From: Campylobacter showae
GTDB lineage: Bacteria > Campylobacterota > Campylobacteria > Campylobacterales > Campylobacteraceae
Direction: 5' to 3'
Length of the DNA stretch: 64,000 nucleotides
Assembly: GCF_900699785.1 (NCBI RefSeq)
Contig: NZ_LR535679.1
Span: 62,001 to 126,000 of the forward strand
The first letter of the stretch is position 1; every line of letters begins with the position of its first letter. A program made the position numbers and the translations under genes. The notes under the pieces are model-generated. The model saw only the letters and a program-made list of their open reading frames with translations, was not told the DNA's origin and made no database searches. Below, in pieces: positions 52,534 to 60,724 of this stretch.

Positions 52534-54567
52534 TTAAATCCCGGCGCTAGCCATCCCCGCCTCGATCAAAAACTGGCTGGGTTGGTAGTTTATCTTTTTG
52601 ATTTTGTCGTATTTGGCATAGCTTAAAATCAGTTCGTCGCGCGCCCTCGTGACCGCGACGTAAAAGAGTCGCCGTTCCTCCTCGAGCGAGCCGCCCATGC
52701 TCATGAGTTTGAGGTTCGGGAAGCGATTTTGCGCGAGATCGACTACGAAAACGAGGTCAAACTCAAGCCCCTTTGATGCGTGCACGCTTAGCAAATTTAC
52801 ACCTTCGCCGCTGCTCATCTCGCTGCTGCCCAGAGTGATAAAGTTATAAAATTTCTCCGCCTCCGAGTAGTTTTTGGCTAGTTCGCCCAGCACCTCTAGC
52901 TTGCCCGCGATGCGCTCCAGGGCCTCTTTTTTTAGCGTTTCGTCGATGTTGCCGTTTTTTTGTGTGGCGCGCTTGGTCGCGAGGCTATCCGCGATGAGGG
53001 CGTAAATTTTGCTATTTTTGAGATCCTCTATCAGCGAGGTTGGGCGCGAGTGGCGTTTGGCGGCGCTTAAAAAGTTGTAAATTTCATACAAAAATTGCCC
53101 GCCGCTCTCGCTTAGTTTTTGCATTTTTAGCACGGGGTGGGCGAAAAATTTCTCGCTAAAGTTGAATTTAGCAAAGCGCGACTTCTCCCCGACCTCGTCA
53201 AGCTCGTCAAAAAGCCCCAGCTGGTAGTTTTTGGTTTTTTTGGCAAAGGCTTCCACGCTATCGTCGGGCTGCAAAAATCCTCGCACGACGTCGCCGTGTC
53301 CGACCTTGCTTAGCACTTCAAAAATCTCCTTGCTAAGCGCAGCGCCCACGCCTTTTGCGTATTCGCACACGTGGATAAAGGCCATGATGTCTTTTGGATT
53401 TATAAGGATGCCTAGCAGATCCATCGCAGCGCGTACCTCGCGGCTCTCAAAAAAACTCACGCCGCCCTTGCGCTTGGAGCCGATACCCAGCTCTCGCAGC
53501 GCGACTTCTAGGCCGTCGGCGCTTGAGTTGTTGCGAAAGATGATGGCGATATTTTCTTGTTTATATTTTGAAACGGCGATGATCTGCGCGATGTTTGCGT
53601 ACTGATCGAAAAGCTCGCTATAAACAAGCAGCTTTGGCGAGGTAAATTTACCCTCGCGGCCGACGACTAGCTTTTTTTCGTAAAGGCGCGGGTTGTTTGC
53701 GATCACCTTGTTGGCAAGTGCTAGGATAGCCGAGCTGCTGCGATAGTTGATGTTTAGCGCGTAAATTTTAGCGTCTGCGAAGCGGTCCTTAAACGAGCCG
53801 ATGATCTCGATGTTTGCGCCGTTAAAAGCGTAAATGCTCTGGTCAAAATCCCCGACGCAAAAAAGGCTTTTCGTCTCAAAAGCGCTGATTAGCGAGCCTT
53901 GCAGGGAGTTTGTGTCCTGATACTCGTCGACTAAAATTTCCTCAAATTTTAGCGGCGCGCCTTTTCTCAGTTCGTTACGCATTTTGATAAGCAGGTCGTT
54001 AAAATCCGCATAGCCAAATTTGCTCTTTTCCTCCTCAAATTCGCGCAAAACGTCCTCATAAATCTCGGCATATACGCCTTGCTCATCGCTTCGCTCTTTT
54101 AGCCATTCGCCAAACGTTTGCTTTAAGGCTAAATTTTGATACAGCGAATACGCGTCGTAAAGATAGGCGCCCCCATAAGGCTTAACGTCGCTTAGGTGGT
54201 TAAATTTGCGTCTCTCGACGAGCGATTTTAGCAGCGTCTTCAGCTCGCTAGGCTGCTTTAGCGTGACCGGTTTTTCTAGAAATTTAAGCAGCGAATAAGA
54301 AACCGAGTGAAATGTGCCCGCCGTGATGCGCGAGGTGATTTTTTTATCAAAATGTCGGTTTAGACGCTCGATCATCTCGGCCGCGGCCTTGTTGGTGAAG
54401 GTTAGTAGTAGGATTTTTTCGGGCTTTACGCCTAAATTTAGCAGATGAGCGATGCGCGCGACGATGGTGCTGGTTTTACCGGTGCCCGCACTTGCGATAA
54501 CTAGATTGTGCCCGGCAGGAGCGGTCGCGGCGGCGTATTGTTCTTGATTTAGTTTTGAAAGGGGCAT
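52534..54567 (-). CDS. UvrD/Rep-family superfamily 1 helicase
   Basis: 677 residues. ATG at 54567 chosen over 54603 because GAGGAAAA precedes it and the protein then begins MPLSKLNQEQYAAA as in UvrD. Walker A ASAGTGKTST, motif Ia LLLTFTNKAAAEM, motif II VDEYQDTN, motif IV-VI FYVAVTRARDEL. 3'-5' translocase for repair or replication restart; whether it is UvrD or Rep cannot be decided. 52306-52533 downstream holds nothing recognisable. Confidence 0.93.
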   Translation of the reverse strand: MPLSKLNQEQYAAATAPAGHNLVIASAGTGKTSTIVARIAHLLNLGVKPEKILLLTFTNKAAAEMIERLNRHFDKKITSRITAGTFHSVSYSLLKFLEKPVTLKQPSELKTLLKSLVERRKFNHLSDVKPYGGAYLYDAYSLYQNLALKQTFGEWLKERSDEQGVYAEIYEDVLREFEEEKSKFGYADFNDLLIKMRNELRKGAPLKFEEILVDEYQDTNSLQGSLISAFETKSLFCVGDFDQSIYAFNGANIEIIGSFKDRFADAKIYALNINYRSSSAILALANKVIANNPRLYEKKLVVGREGKFTSPKLLVYSELFDQYANIAQIIAVSKYKQENIAIIFRNNSSADGLEVALRELGIGSKRKGGVSFFESREVRAAMDLLGILINPKDIMAFIHVCEYAKGVGAALSKEIFEVLSKVGHGDVVRGFLQPDDSVEAFAKKTKNYQLGLFDELDEVGEKSRFAKFNFSEKFFAHPVLKMQKLSESGGQFLYEIYNFLSAAKRHSRPTSLIEDLKNSKIYALIADSLATKRATQKNGNIDETLKKEALERIAGKLEVLGELAKNYSEAEKFYNFITLGSSEMSSGEGVNLLSVHASKGLEFDLVFVVDLAQNRFPNLKLMSMGGSLEEERRLFYVAVTRARDELILSYAKYDKIKKINYQPSQFLIEAGMASAGI

Positions 54568-54691
54568 ATTTTCCTCGCGTTTAAAAGGGCAGATTATACC
54601 CAAACGGGCTTAAATTTATAAAAACGCAAAAGCGGCGAGGGCTAAATTTATTCGCCCCGCGTTTGCGAAGCGAGGCAAAAATTTAGCGGTC

Positions 54692-55696
54692 TTATTTTGG
54701 ATTTAGTATTTGTTTTACTTCCTCGTCGCTTAGTTCGTAGCGGTAAAATTTAAGGTAAAATTTCTTCACTTCTTCTTCCAAATTTACATCTGCGAAAATT
54801 TGCGGATAAAAGGTCTTGGCTAGCCAAAGCGGCTGCAAGGCGCCCTCGGCGCTTCTAACCGACCACAGATAAACTCCGCTAGGCACGATGAAGACGGCGC
54901 CGTCTTTGACCGCTTTTAGTTGTTTAAACGCAGGATTATTTAGGATTTTTTCCTTGCCTTCGCGAGAATTTGTGATGATGACGTCGGGATTAAAGATAAT
55001 AACTTGCTCCTCGTTTATCGTCTTTGAAATCTTAAAATCCGTCTCGTTATCTTGGGAGCTTAAATTTACGCCACCGGCGATTTTTATGTACTCCGCGCCG
55101 ATATCTTTGCCGCTGATCGTGCTAAAATTTCCCGAGTTAAAATTTAGAGCCAAAACCCGCTTTTTATCCTTGATATTTTGAACTTTTTCGCTTACGTATT
55201 TTATATTTTCGTCAAAATACTTGTTAAATTCCTCTGCCTTTTTTACCGCATCGCCGCCTAAAATTTGGGCTATTTTGCTAACCGCGCCTTTTATCTCGCT
55301 AGCGTTACTAAATTTATTTATATTTACGACTGCGATGCCGGCGGCTTCTAGTTGCGCTCTTTGATTTTCGTCAAATATCATACCGACGGGCCCAAAAACA
55401 ACCTGCGTGTTTGAGGCGATAATGCTTTCGGCGCTGCTTGTTAGCGAGCCGCTTACGTTATTCATCGTTTTTATTTTAGGGAAAATTTTACTCATCATTT
55501 CAGGTAGCCGCGCCGCGCCCGAGATGATTTTATCTTCGCCAGTTAGCATCGCGCTCATCTGCGTAAATGCTCCTATCATCGGCGTTACGCGCTCTACGTT
55601 ATCTGGTATTTGCACCTCTTTGCCGCCGTCGTCTACTATGATACGCGCTTGCAAAAGGCAAGCCGCAAGTATCAAAACCGTCAAAATTTTTCTCAT
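54692..55696 (-). CDS. ABC transporter substrate-binding protein, iron/metal-chelate type
   Basis: 334 residues, class III binding protein (FepB/BtuF fold). Signal peptide at 1-17; LAAC at residues 11-14 could be a lipobox, so it may be a lipoprotein. Periplasmic domain begins IIVDDGGKEVQIP. The C-terminal part SAEGALQPLWLAKTFYPQIF and FYRYELSDEEVKQIL is typical of metallophore/corrinoid binding proteins in this family. The ligand is not clear. Last gene of the uptake operon, 9 nt after the ATPase gene. Confidence 0.88.
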   Translation of the reverse strand: MRKILTVLILAACLLQARIIVDDGGKEVQIPDNVERVTPMIGAFTQMSAMLTGEDKIISGAARLPEMMSKIFPKIKTMNNVSGSLTSSAESIIASNTQVVFGPVGMIFDENQRAQLEAAGIAVVNINKFSNASEIKGAVSKIAQILGGDAVKKAEEFNKYFDENIKYVSEKVQNIKDKKRVLALNFNSGNFSTISGKDIGAEYIKIAGGVNLSSQDNETDFKISKTINEEQVIIFNPDVIITNSREGKEKILNNPAFKQLKAVKDGAVFIVPSGVYLWSVRSAEGALQPLWLAKTFYPQIFADVNLEEEVKKFYLKFYRYELSDEEVKQILNPK

Positions 55697-55705
55697 TTTT
55701 TCTCC

Positions 55706-56482
55706 TTAAATGATGGGAACGCAGGAATAAACGCTCCTGCCTTCGATCTCGTTTTTTACTACTCTTATATCGGCCCCGTAAGCGAGTTTTAAATTTTCAT
55801 CCGTTATCGCTTCGTTAGCGCTACCGTAGATGATGCTTTGATCTCTTTTTAAAAGCGCAACCTTGGCGTCTATATAAAAAGCATGCTCGGCAAAGTGCGA
55901 AGTCATGATGATTTTATGCCCGTTTTCCGCTAGCTCTTTTACGGCTTTTAGGATTTTTACTTGGTTTCCAAAGTCCAAATTTGAAGCGGGCTCGTCAAGC
56001 ATCACGGCGCTTGCTTCTTGCGCCAAAGCCCTTGCTATTAAGACCATTTGCCTCTCGCCGCCGCTGATATCGGTGTAAATTTTATCCGCAAATTCGCTCA
56101 TTTCCAGCATCTCGAGCTTTTGAAGGGCGATCTTTACGTCCTTTACGCTTGGATTTTCAAAAGCTCCGATATATGGCGAGCGTCCCATTAAAACGACGTC
56201 TAAAACCTTAAAAGCAAAGGGTGGCGTGTGGGCCTGAGGCACGTAGCTAACGATCTTTGCTCGCTCTTTGTCGCTTAAGGCGAAAAAATCTCGCCCGTCT
56301 GCTAAAATTTCTCCGCCAAATGGCTTTAAAAATCCCAAAATCGTCTTAAAAACCGTCGTCTTGCCTACGCCGTTTGGTCCGAGCAAGCATAAAATTTCTC
56401 CGTCTTCTAACTCGGCGCTAAATTCTTTCACGACTAGCTTTTTGCCGTATCCGCAGCTTAAATTTTTTATCTTAAATTTCAC
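55706..56482 (-). CDS. ABC transporter ATP-binding protein, FecE/BtuD type
   Basis: 258 residues. Walker A GPNGVGKTT (about 35-43), SYVPQAH Q-loop region, signature ISGGERQMVLIARALAQE, Walker B AVMLDEPASNLDF. Energises uptake of a metal chelate. The start overlaps the permease stop by 4 nt. Confidence 0.94.
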   Translation of the reverse strand: MKFKIKNLSCGYGKKLVVKEFSAELEDGEILCLLGPNGVGKTTVFKTILGFLKPFGGEILADGRDFFALSDKERAKIVSYVPQAHTPPFAFKVLDVVLMGRSPYIGAFENPSVKDVKIALQKLEMLEMSEFADKIYTDISGGERQMVLIARALAQEASAVMLDEPASNLDFGNQVKILKAVKELAENGHKIIMTSHFAEHAFYIDAKVALLKRDQSIIYGSANEAITDENLKLAYGADIRVVKNEIEGRSVYSCVPII

Positions 56483-57489
56483 AGCCAGCCCTTTTTACTC
56501 TGATAAAGTAGGTAGATAAAAACGGGTGCGCCTATGAGCGAGGTGATGATGCCAAGAGGTATCTCGCTAGCCATCGCGCACCTTGCGATAGTATCGACTA
56601 TCAGCAAAAATAGCGCGCCTAATAGCATAGAAACGGGCAGCAAGACGTTAAAATTCGCCCCGACGATAGAGCGTGCGATGTGCGGCACGATGAGTCCGAC
56701 CCAGCCTACTATACCGCAAAAAGCAACGCTAGAAGCCGTCAGCAAAGTAGAAGCGCAGATGACAACAAAGCTATAAAATTTGACGTTTACGCCCATGGCT
56801 TTAGCCTCTTCTTCGCCAAAGGCTAAGATATTTAGCCTAAATCTAAGCAAAAACAGTGGCACCGAGCAAAATGCCGTTACGCCTAGCATATAAAGGACGT
56901 TTTGATATCCTCCCGTGCGAGCTAGGCTACCCATCAGCCAAAACGTGATCTCGGGCAGCTTGTTTTCGCTATCTGCTAGAAATTTTAAAAGCGAGCTAAA
57001 AGCTCCAAAAAGCGATGAGATAACTACGCCGGAAAGTACCATTATGATGACGTTTAGCTTGCCTCTGGCTATGAGCTGGCTTAAAAAGACTACCGCAAAA
57101 ACGGCGGCTAGTCCAAAGCCAAAGGCCGTTAGCGAGACGTAAAATACCGGCAATGAAAAGATGATAGCGATACTAGCCCCCACCGCCGCGCCGCTAGATA
57201 CGCCTAGGATATCGGGCGATACCAATGGATTTTTAAAAAGCCCCTGATAGACCGCGCCGGATGCGGAAAGCGCGGCTCCTACAAGCACTGCAAAGGCGAT
57301 GCGAGGAAGCCTGATCTGCGTTATCACGGCGTTTGCTTGCTCGTTTTGCACGCTGGAGCCGGTTAGCAAAGAGTGTAAACTGGCAAAAATTTCAGACGCG
57401 CCGAGGCTATATCTGCCAAGGGTAAGAGAGACAAAAGCGCAAACTATCAGCACTACCGTTAAAACGACAAAAAGGGCTTTGTTATTCAA
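56479..57489 (-). CDS. FecCD-family ABC permease
   Basis: 336 residues with about ten membrane helices. LPRIAFAVLVGAALSASGAVYQGLFKNPLVSPDILG (quoted here as LPRIAFAVLVGAAL and NPLVSPDILG) is the FecCD/BtuC signature; IVGWVGLIVPHIAR is the coupling-loop region. Homodimeric permease for siderophores, haem or cobalamin. Overlaps the methyltransferase gene by 8 nt and the ATPase gene by 4 nt. Confidence 0.95.
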   Translation of the reverse strand: MNNKALFVVLTVVLIVCAFVSLTLGRYSLGASEIFASLHSLLTGSSVQNEQANAVITQIRLPRIAFAVLVGAALSASGAVYQGLFKNPLVSPDILGVSSGAAVGASIAIIFSLPVFYVSLTAFGFGLAAVFAVVFLSQLIARGKLNVIIMVLSGVVISSLFGAFSSLLKFLADSENKLPEITFWLMGSLARTGGYQNVLYMLGVTAFCSVPLFLLRFRLNILAFGEEEAKAMGVNVKFYSFVVICASTLLTASSVAFCGIVGWVGLIVPHIARSIVGANFNVLLPVSMLLGALFLLIVDTIARCAMASEIPLGIITSLIGAPVFIYLLYQSKKGWL

Positions 57490-58333
57490 ATTTTACCTCG
57501 CTTACGTCATACCACATCGCGTAGCTTTTTGTCGTGCGGTAAAATTTAACTCCGCCCTTATCTTTTACTAGCCACTTATCCACGTTTTTTCTAAAAATTT
57601 TCTCTTTTTCTTTTGGGATCTCGCCGACGAATTTTAAAAATTCGTAAGCCTCATCCTTGCTTGCAAAGTTCTTTTCATAAACGGTATCAAAGATACGTAC
57701 GTTTACGTTTGCGCCCAGATCGTAAAGCATATTAAAGGTGACGTTGTAGCCAAACATCCTAGGGTTTTCGTTTATAAAAGGCGGACGTTTTGAGGCTCTT
57801 TCGTCGATACCTGCAAGCATATCCATCCAAATTTCTCTAAGACTTGGATAATCTTCCAAAAAGCAAGTGATACATACGTATTTTTTTGCTGAGTCGTTTA
57901 GTTTTTTTATATCGCCAAGACCGACCGAACGCGAGGCGACGACGACATCGTGCTTGCCGATTATTTCTAACGCGTCTTCGTCTAGCCAGCTTTTCTGTAA
58001 AAATTTTATATTTTTTACGTCGGCATTTTCGGCGTTTTGTTTACAAAATTTAAGCATCCCGCCAAATGCGTCAAGCGCGGTTAGGCTTTTGGCTCGCCTT
58101 GCCATCGGTATGCTAAGGCGCCCTGGTCCGCAACCAACGTCTAGTACGCTATCTTCGGACGTTATCGGTAAAGCATCCGCTAAAATTTGCGCGCTACATT
58201 TTTCAAGCTCGGCCATGCCGTTATACATCTGGGCTATTTCGTCCCAATTAACCGCGCTTCCGCCGGCTCCATCCCGCGTCATCGGGGCAAATTTAAGCTC
58301 CCTGATGGCCTGCCAGTTTAGTAGTCCTTGCAT
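57482..58333 (-). CDS. Class I SAM-dependent methyltransferase in the uptake operon
   Basis: 283 residues. SAM-binding motif I VLDVGCGPGRL (about 64-74), LTALDAF as motif II acidic end, and VVVASRSVGLGD as motif IV region. No signal peptide, so cytoplasmic. It is encoded between a TonB receptor (15-nt gap) and the FecCD permease (8-nt overlap), which argues that it modifies the imported chelate or makes one. No closer family is claimed. Confidence 0.82.
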   Translation of the reverse strand: MQGLLNWQAIRELKFAPMTRDGAGGSAVNWDEIAQMYNGMAELEKCSAQILADALPITSEDSVLDVGCGPGRLSIPMARRAKSLTALDAFGGMLKFCKQNAENADVKNIKFLQKSWLDEDALEIIGKHDVVVASRSVGLGDIKKLNDSAKKYVCITCFLEDYPSLREIWMDMLAGIDERASKRPPFINENPRMFGYNVTFNMLYDLGANVNVRIFDTVYEKNFASKDEAYEFLKFVGEIPKEKEKIFRKNVDKWLVKDKGGVKFYRTTKSYAMWYDVSEVKFE

Positions 58334-58348
58334 TTTTTCTCCAAAATA

Positions 58349-60526
58349 TTAAAATTTAACCTGCGCTGAAAGCATAAACGTCCTGCTCTGCCCCAAGAAA
58401 AGCATCGTATTGTTGCTGCTTCCGTCCACGCTTCCAGGCATCATGCTAATCCAATGCTTCTTATCAAATACGTTATTTACGTTAAATCGCAGTATTGTTT
58501 CCTTACCGATCGCTTTGGTGCTATACCTTACGCCCAAATCGGTGAGAAAATATCCGTCCACGTCGTGAGTGTTGGTCTCGTCCACGTATTGCTTGCCGGA
58601 GTAGTGAAAATTCGTGCTAAACGCGAGTTTATTCGTATTTGGCACGGTGTAATCGAGCAATAAATTCGCGCGAAATTTAGGCTGACCGATCATAAATTTA
58701 TTTTCCGCATAAGCGTTTTTGGCGCCTTTTAGCCTTGCATCAAGCAGCATAAAACCGCCGAACGCGCTTAAATTTTCGGTAAGCTTTCCGCCCGCGGTTA
58801 TCTCAAAACCTTGATTTACCTGCTTGCCTTGCTCGGAAAATTCCGTATATCCGCCTGCGCCCACGCTCTCATAAGCTATCGGTCTTTCAATCCTAAAAAG
58901 TGCGGTTGAGACGTCGGTCTCGCCTATGCGAGCCTTTGCGCCGATTTCGTATTGTTTGCTTCTGGTTGGATCAAGATAAACCGTTTCGCCGTATTTTGGG
59001 TGTCCTACGGGATAAGTGTAAGAATATCCGACATTGATGCTATCGGCGTAGGTTGCGTAAAAACTAATATCCTCGTTTGGCTTATAGATGAGGCTTGCGG
59101 CGTAGCTATTGCCGTCTTTTGAGTAGTTTTTCTTTTTCACTCCCGCAGCGCTTATACTCTGGCTTTTAAACCATGACTTAGAAACCGATAAAAGCGTGCT
59201 AAAGTGCTCGTTAAACGCGATCTCGTCGGCAATTGAAACGTTATTCATATCGCTTGAGCCGCTTTTTCTCTTTGCGCCGCCGCCTTGTCTAAAATTCGGA
59301 TTTTGTAAAGGCGAGGGATTGTAGATATTTGACGTTCCGATGTTGCCCGATTGTGCTCTATTAGGCCTAGAATACGATATCCAGTGAAAGCCGTTTGCCG
59401 CGATACCAAAGTCGTGCTTTAAAAAGCCCGTTTCAAATTTACCCAAAGCCTTAGCAAAATAGCTACGCAGATCACTTGGGCCGCCGCCGTCTTTTTCGCC
59501 GTAGTTCACGCGATAATCGCCGTTTGAGTTTATAAACGTGTTTCGCGCGGTATTCATATTGCGGTTAGACCAGTACCAGTGGTAGCCGCCTTCAAAATTC
59601 CAATCGTCGTTTAGCTCGTATTTTAGCTTCGCGCTAGCTGTTTTTACCGTGAGAATGCTACCTGCAAACGGTTGTCCGAGGCCTTTTTTGTTACTTTTAA
59701 CCGGGCTTGGCACATCGAAATTTAGCACGCCGTTCCTAGAACCTACGCTAAAGCTGGTAGCAAGCCCATACATATCGTGCTCGAAATAGCTGTAATTGGT
59801 CTCCAGCGTTAGCGCGTCGGTCAAATAAAAATCAAGTCCTAGGCTTGCAAATTTTCTTCTATACACGCTATCTTTAACCTGCCTTTGCCCGTCACCGTAA
59901 TAAACCACACTGCGATAGCCGACTTTTTCAAATTTATCCGAAGTATCGAGCCCCCAGCCTAAATTTCCGCGAGAGACGTAATCTGCGAAAATAATATGCT
60001 GCGACGGTACGGGGCGCTTTCTAACATAGTTAAATATACCGCTTGGCGACTGGCCGCCGTAGAGTGAGCCTGCGAGGCCGTTTTGCACCTGCATTGTCTC
60101 AAAGGCCACCATTGGGATCGAGATCATCGGCATTACATAAAAGCCGTCCCAGAGCATATTGCCCACGACTCCGGCTTGAAATCCGCGAGTTTCTGGGCGA
60201 GCTATTTCGGGGCCAAACCGATACTGAAGCTGCGCCGAAGGAAAAAATTTTATGAGATCGGCGGGCTGCTGAGCGATTTGATTATCCATCAGCTCACGCG
60301 TAACGGTGTTTATCTGGTACGGCATATTTTGGATCTTTTTGCCTGCCAGCGGACCACTCACCGCCTCTTTGTTTAAAATTCCTTCATCGATACCGCTTTG
60401 AGAGATGCTATATGAGCCGCCTCGAACTTCGACGGCATCGAGCTTGACGGTTTCGGCCGCCGTCAAATTTAGCGCCGCGCAGGCAAACAAACTAGCGCAA
60501 GCGGCGATAGAAATATGATTTTTCAC
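58349..60526 (-). CDS. TonB-dependent outer-membrane receptor 1
   Basis: 725 residues. GTG start at 60526, with AAGGAG upstream. Signal peptide 1-23 (ALNLTAA), TonB-box-like ETVKLDAVEVRG, plug domain about 60-165 with NGLAGSLYGGQSPSGIFNYV, then a 22-strand-type barrel ending in LSAQVKF with C-terminal Phe. Siderophore-receptor subfamily. A close paralogue of the next two receptors. Confidence 0.95.
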   Translation of the reverse strand: MKNHISIAACASLFACAALNLTAAETVKLDAVEVRGGSYSISQSGIDEGILNKEAVSGPLAGKKIQNMPYQINTVTRELMDNQIAQQPADLIKFFPSAQLQYRFGPEIARPETRGFQAGVVGNMLWDGFYVMPMISIPMVAFETMQVQNGLAGSLYGGQSPSGIFNYVRKRPVPSQHIIFADYVSRGNLGWGLDTSDKFEKVGYRSVVYYGDGQRQVKDSVYRRKFASLGLDFYLTDALTLETNYSYFEHDMYGLATSFSVGSRNGVLNFDVPSPVKSNKKGLGQPFAGSILTVKTASAKLKYELNDDWNFEGGYHWYWSNRNMNTARNTFINSNGDYRVNYGEKDGGGPSDLRSYFAKALGKFETGFLKHDFGIAANGFHWISYSRPNRAQSGNIGTSNIYNPSPLQNPNFRQGGGAKRKSGSSDMNNVSIADEIAFNEHFSTLLSVSKSWFKSQSISAAGVKKKNYSKDGNSYAASLIYKPNEDISFYATYADSINVGYSYTYPVGHPKYGETVYLDPTRSKQYEIGAKARIGETDVSTALFRIERPIAYESVGAGGYTEFSEQGKQVNQGFEITAGGKLTENLSAFGGFMLLDARLKGAKNAYAENKFMIGQPKFRANLLLDYTVPNTNKLAFSTNFHYSGKQYVDETNTHDVDGYFLTDLGVRYSTKAIGKETILRFNVNNVFDKKHWISMMPGSVDGSSNNTMLFLGQSRTFMLSAQVKF

Positions 60527-60652
60527 AAAAACTCCTTCTTGGGATTTTGATTTAAATTTTTAAAAATACGAAATATCCTTAAAAATTTAAATTTGCTTAC
60601 TATGAGCGATATTTTTAAAATTCAACCTTGCCCTTAATCGCTTAATATAATT

Positions 60653-60684
60653 CTTGAAGCCGAATTTCTAAATTCGACTTCAAG
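60653..60684 (-). terminator. Stem-loop after TonB receptor 2
   Basis: CTTGAAG (60653-60659) with CTTCAAG (60678-60684), and an inner CGAATT with AATTCG, form a stem of about 13 bp with one mismatch. It lies 41 nt after the receptor stop and could end its transcript or attenuate read-through to receptor 1. The rest of 60527-60724 is AT-rich with no gene. Confidence 0.5.
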
Positions 60685-60724
60685 ATTTTATAAAACCATA
60701 TCAATAGATAGGCTATTTCAAATT

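Noticed and set aside
60527..60724. Fur box upstream of the receptors
   Set aside because: AT-rich palindromic stretches exist here and at 62888-63000, but none matches a Fur site well enough to report.
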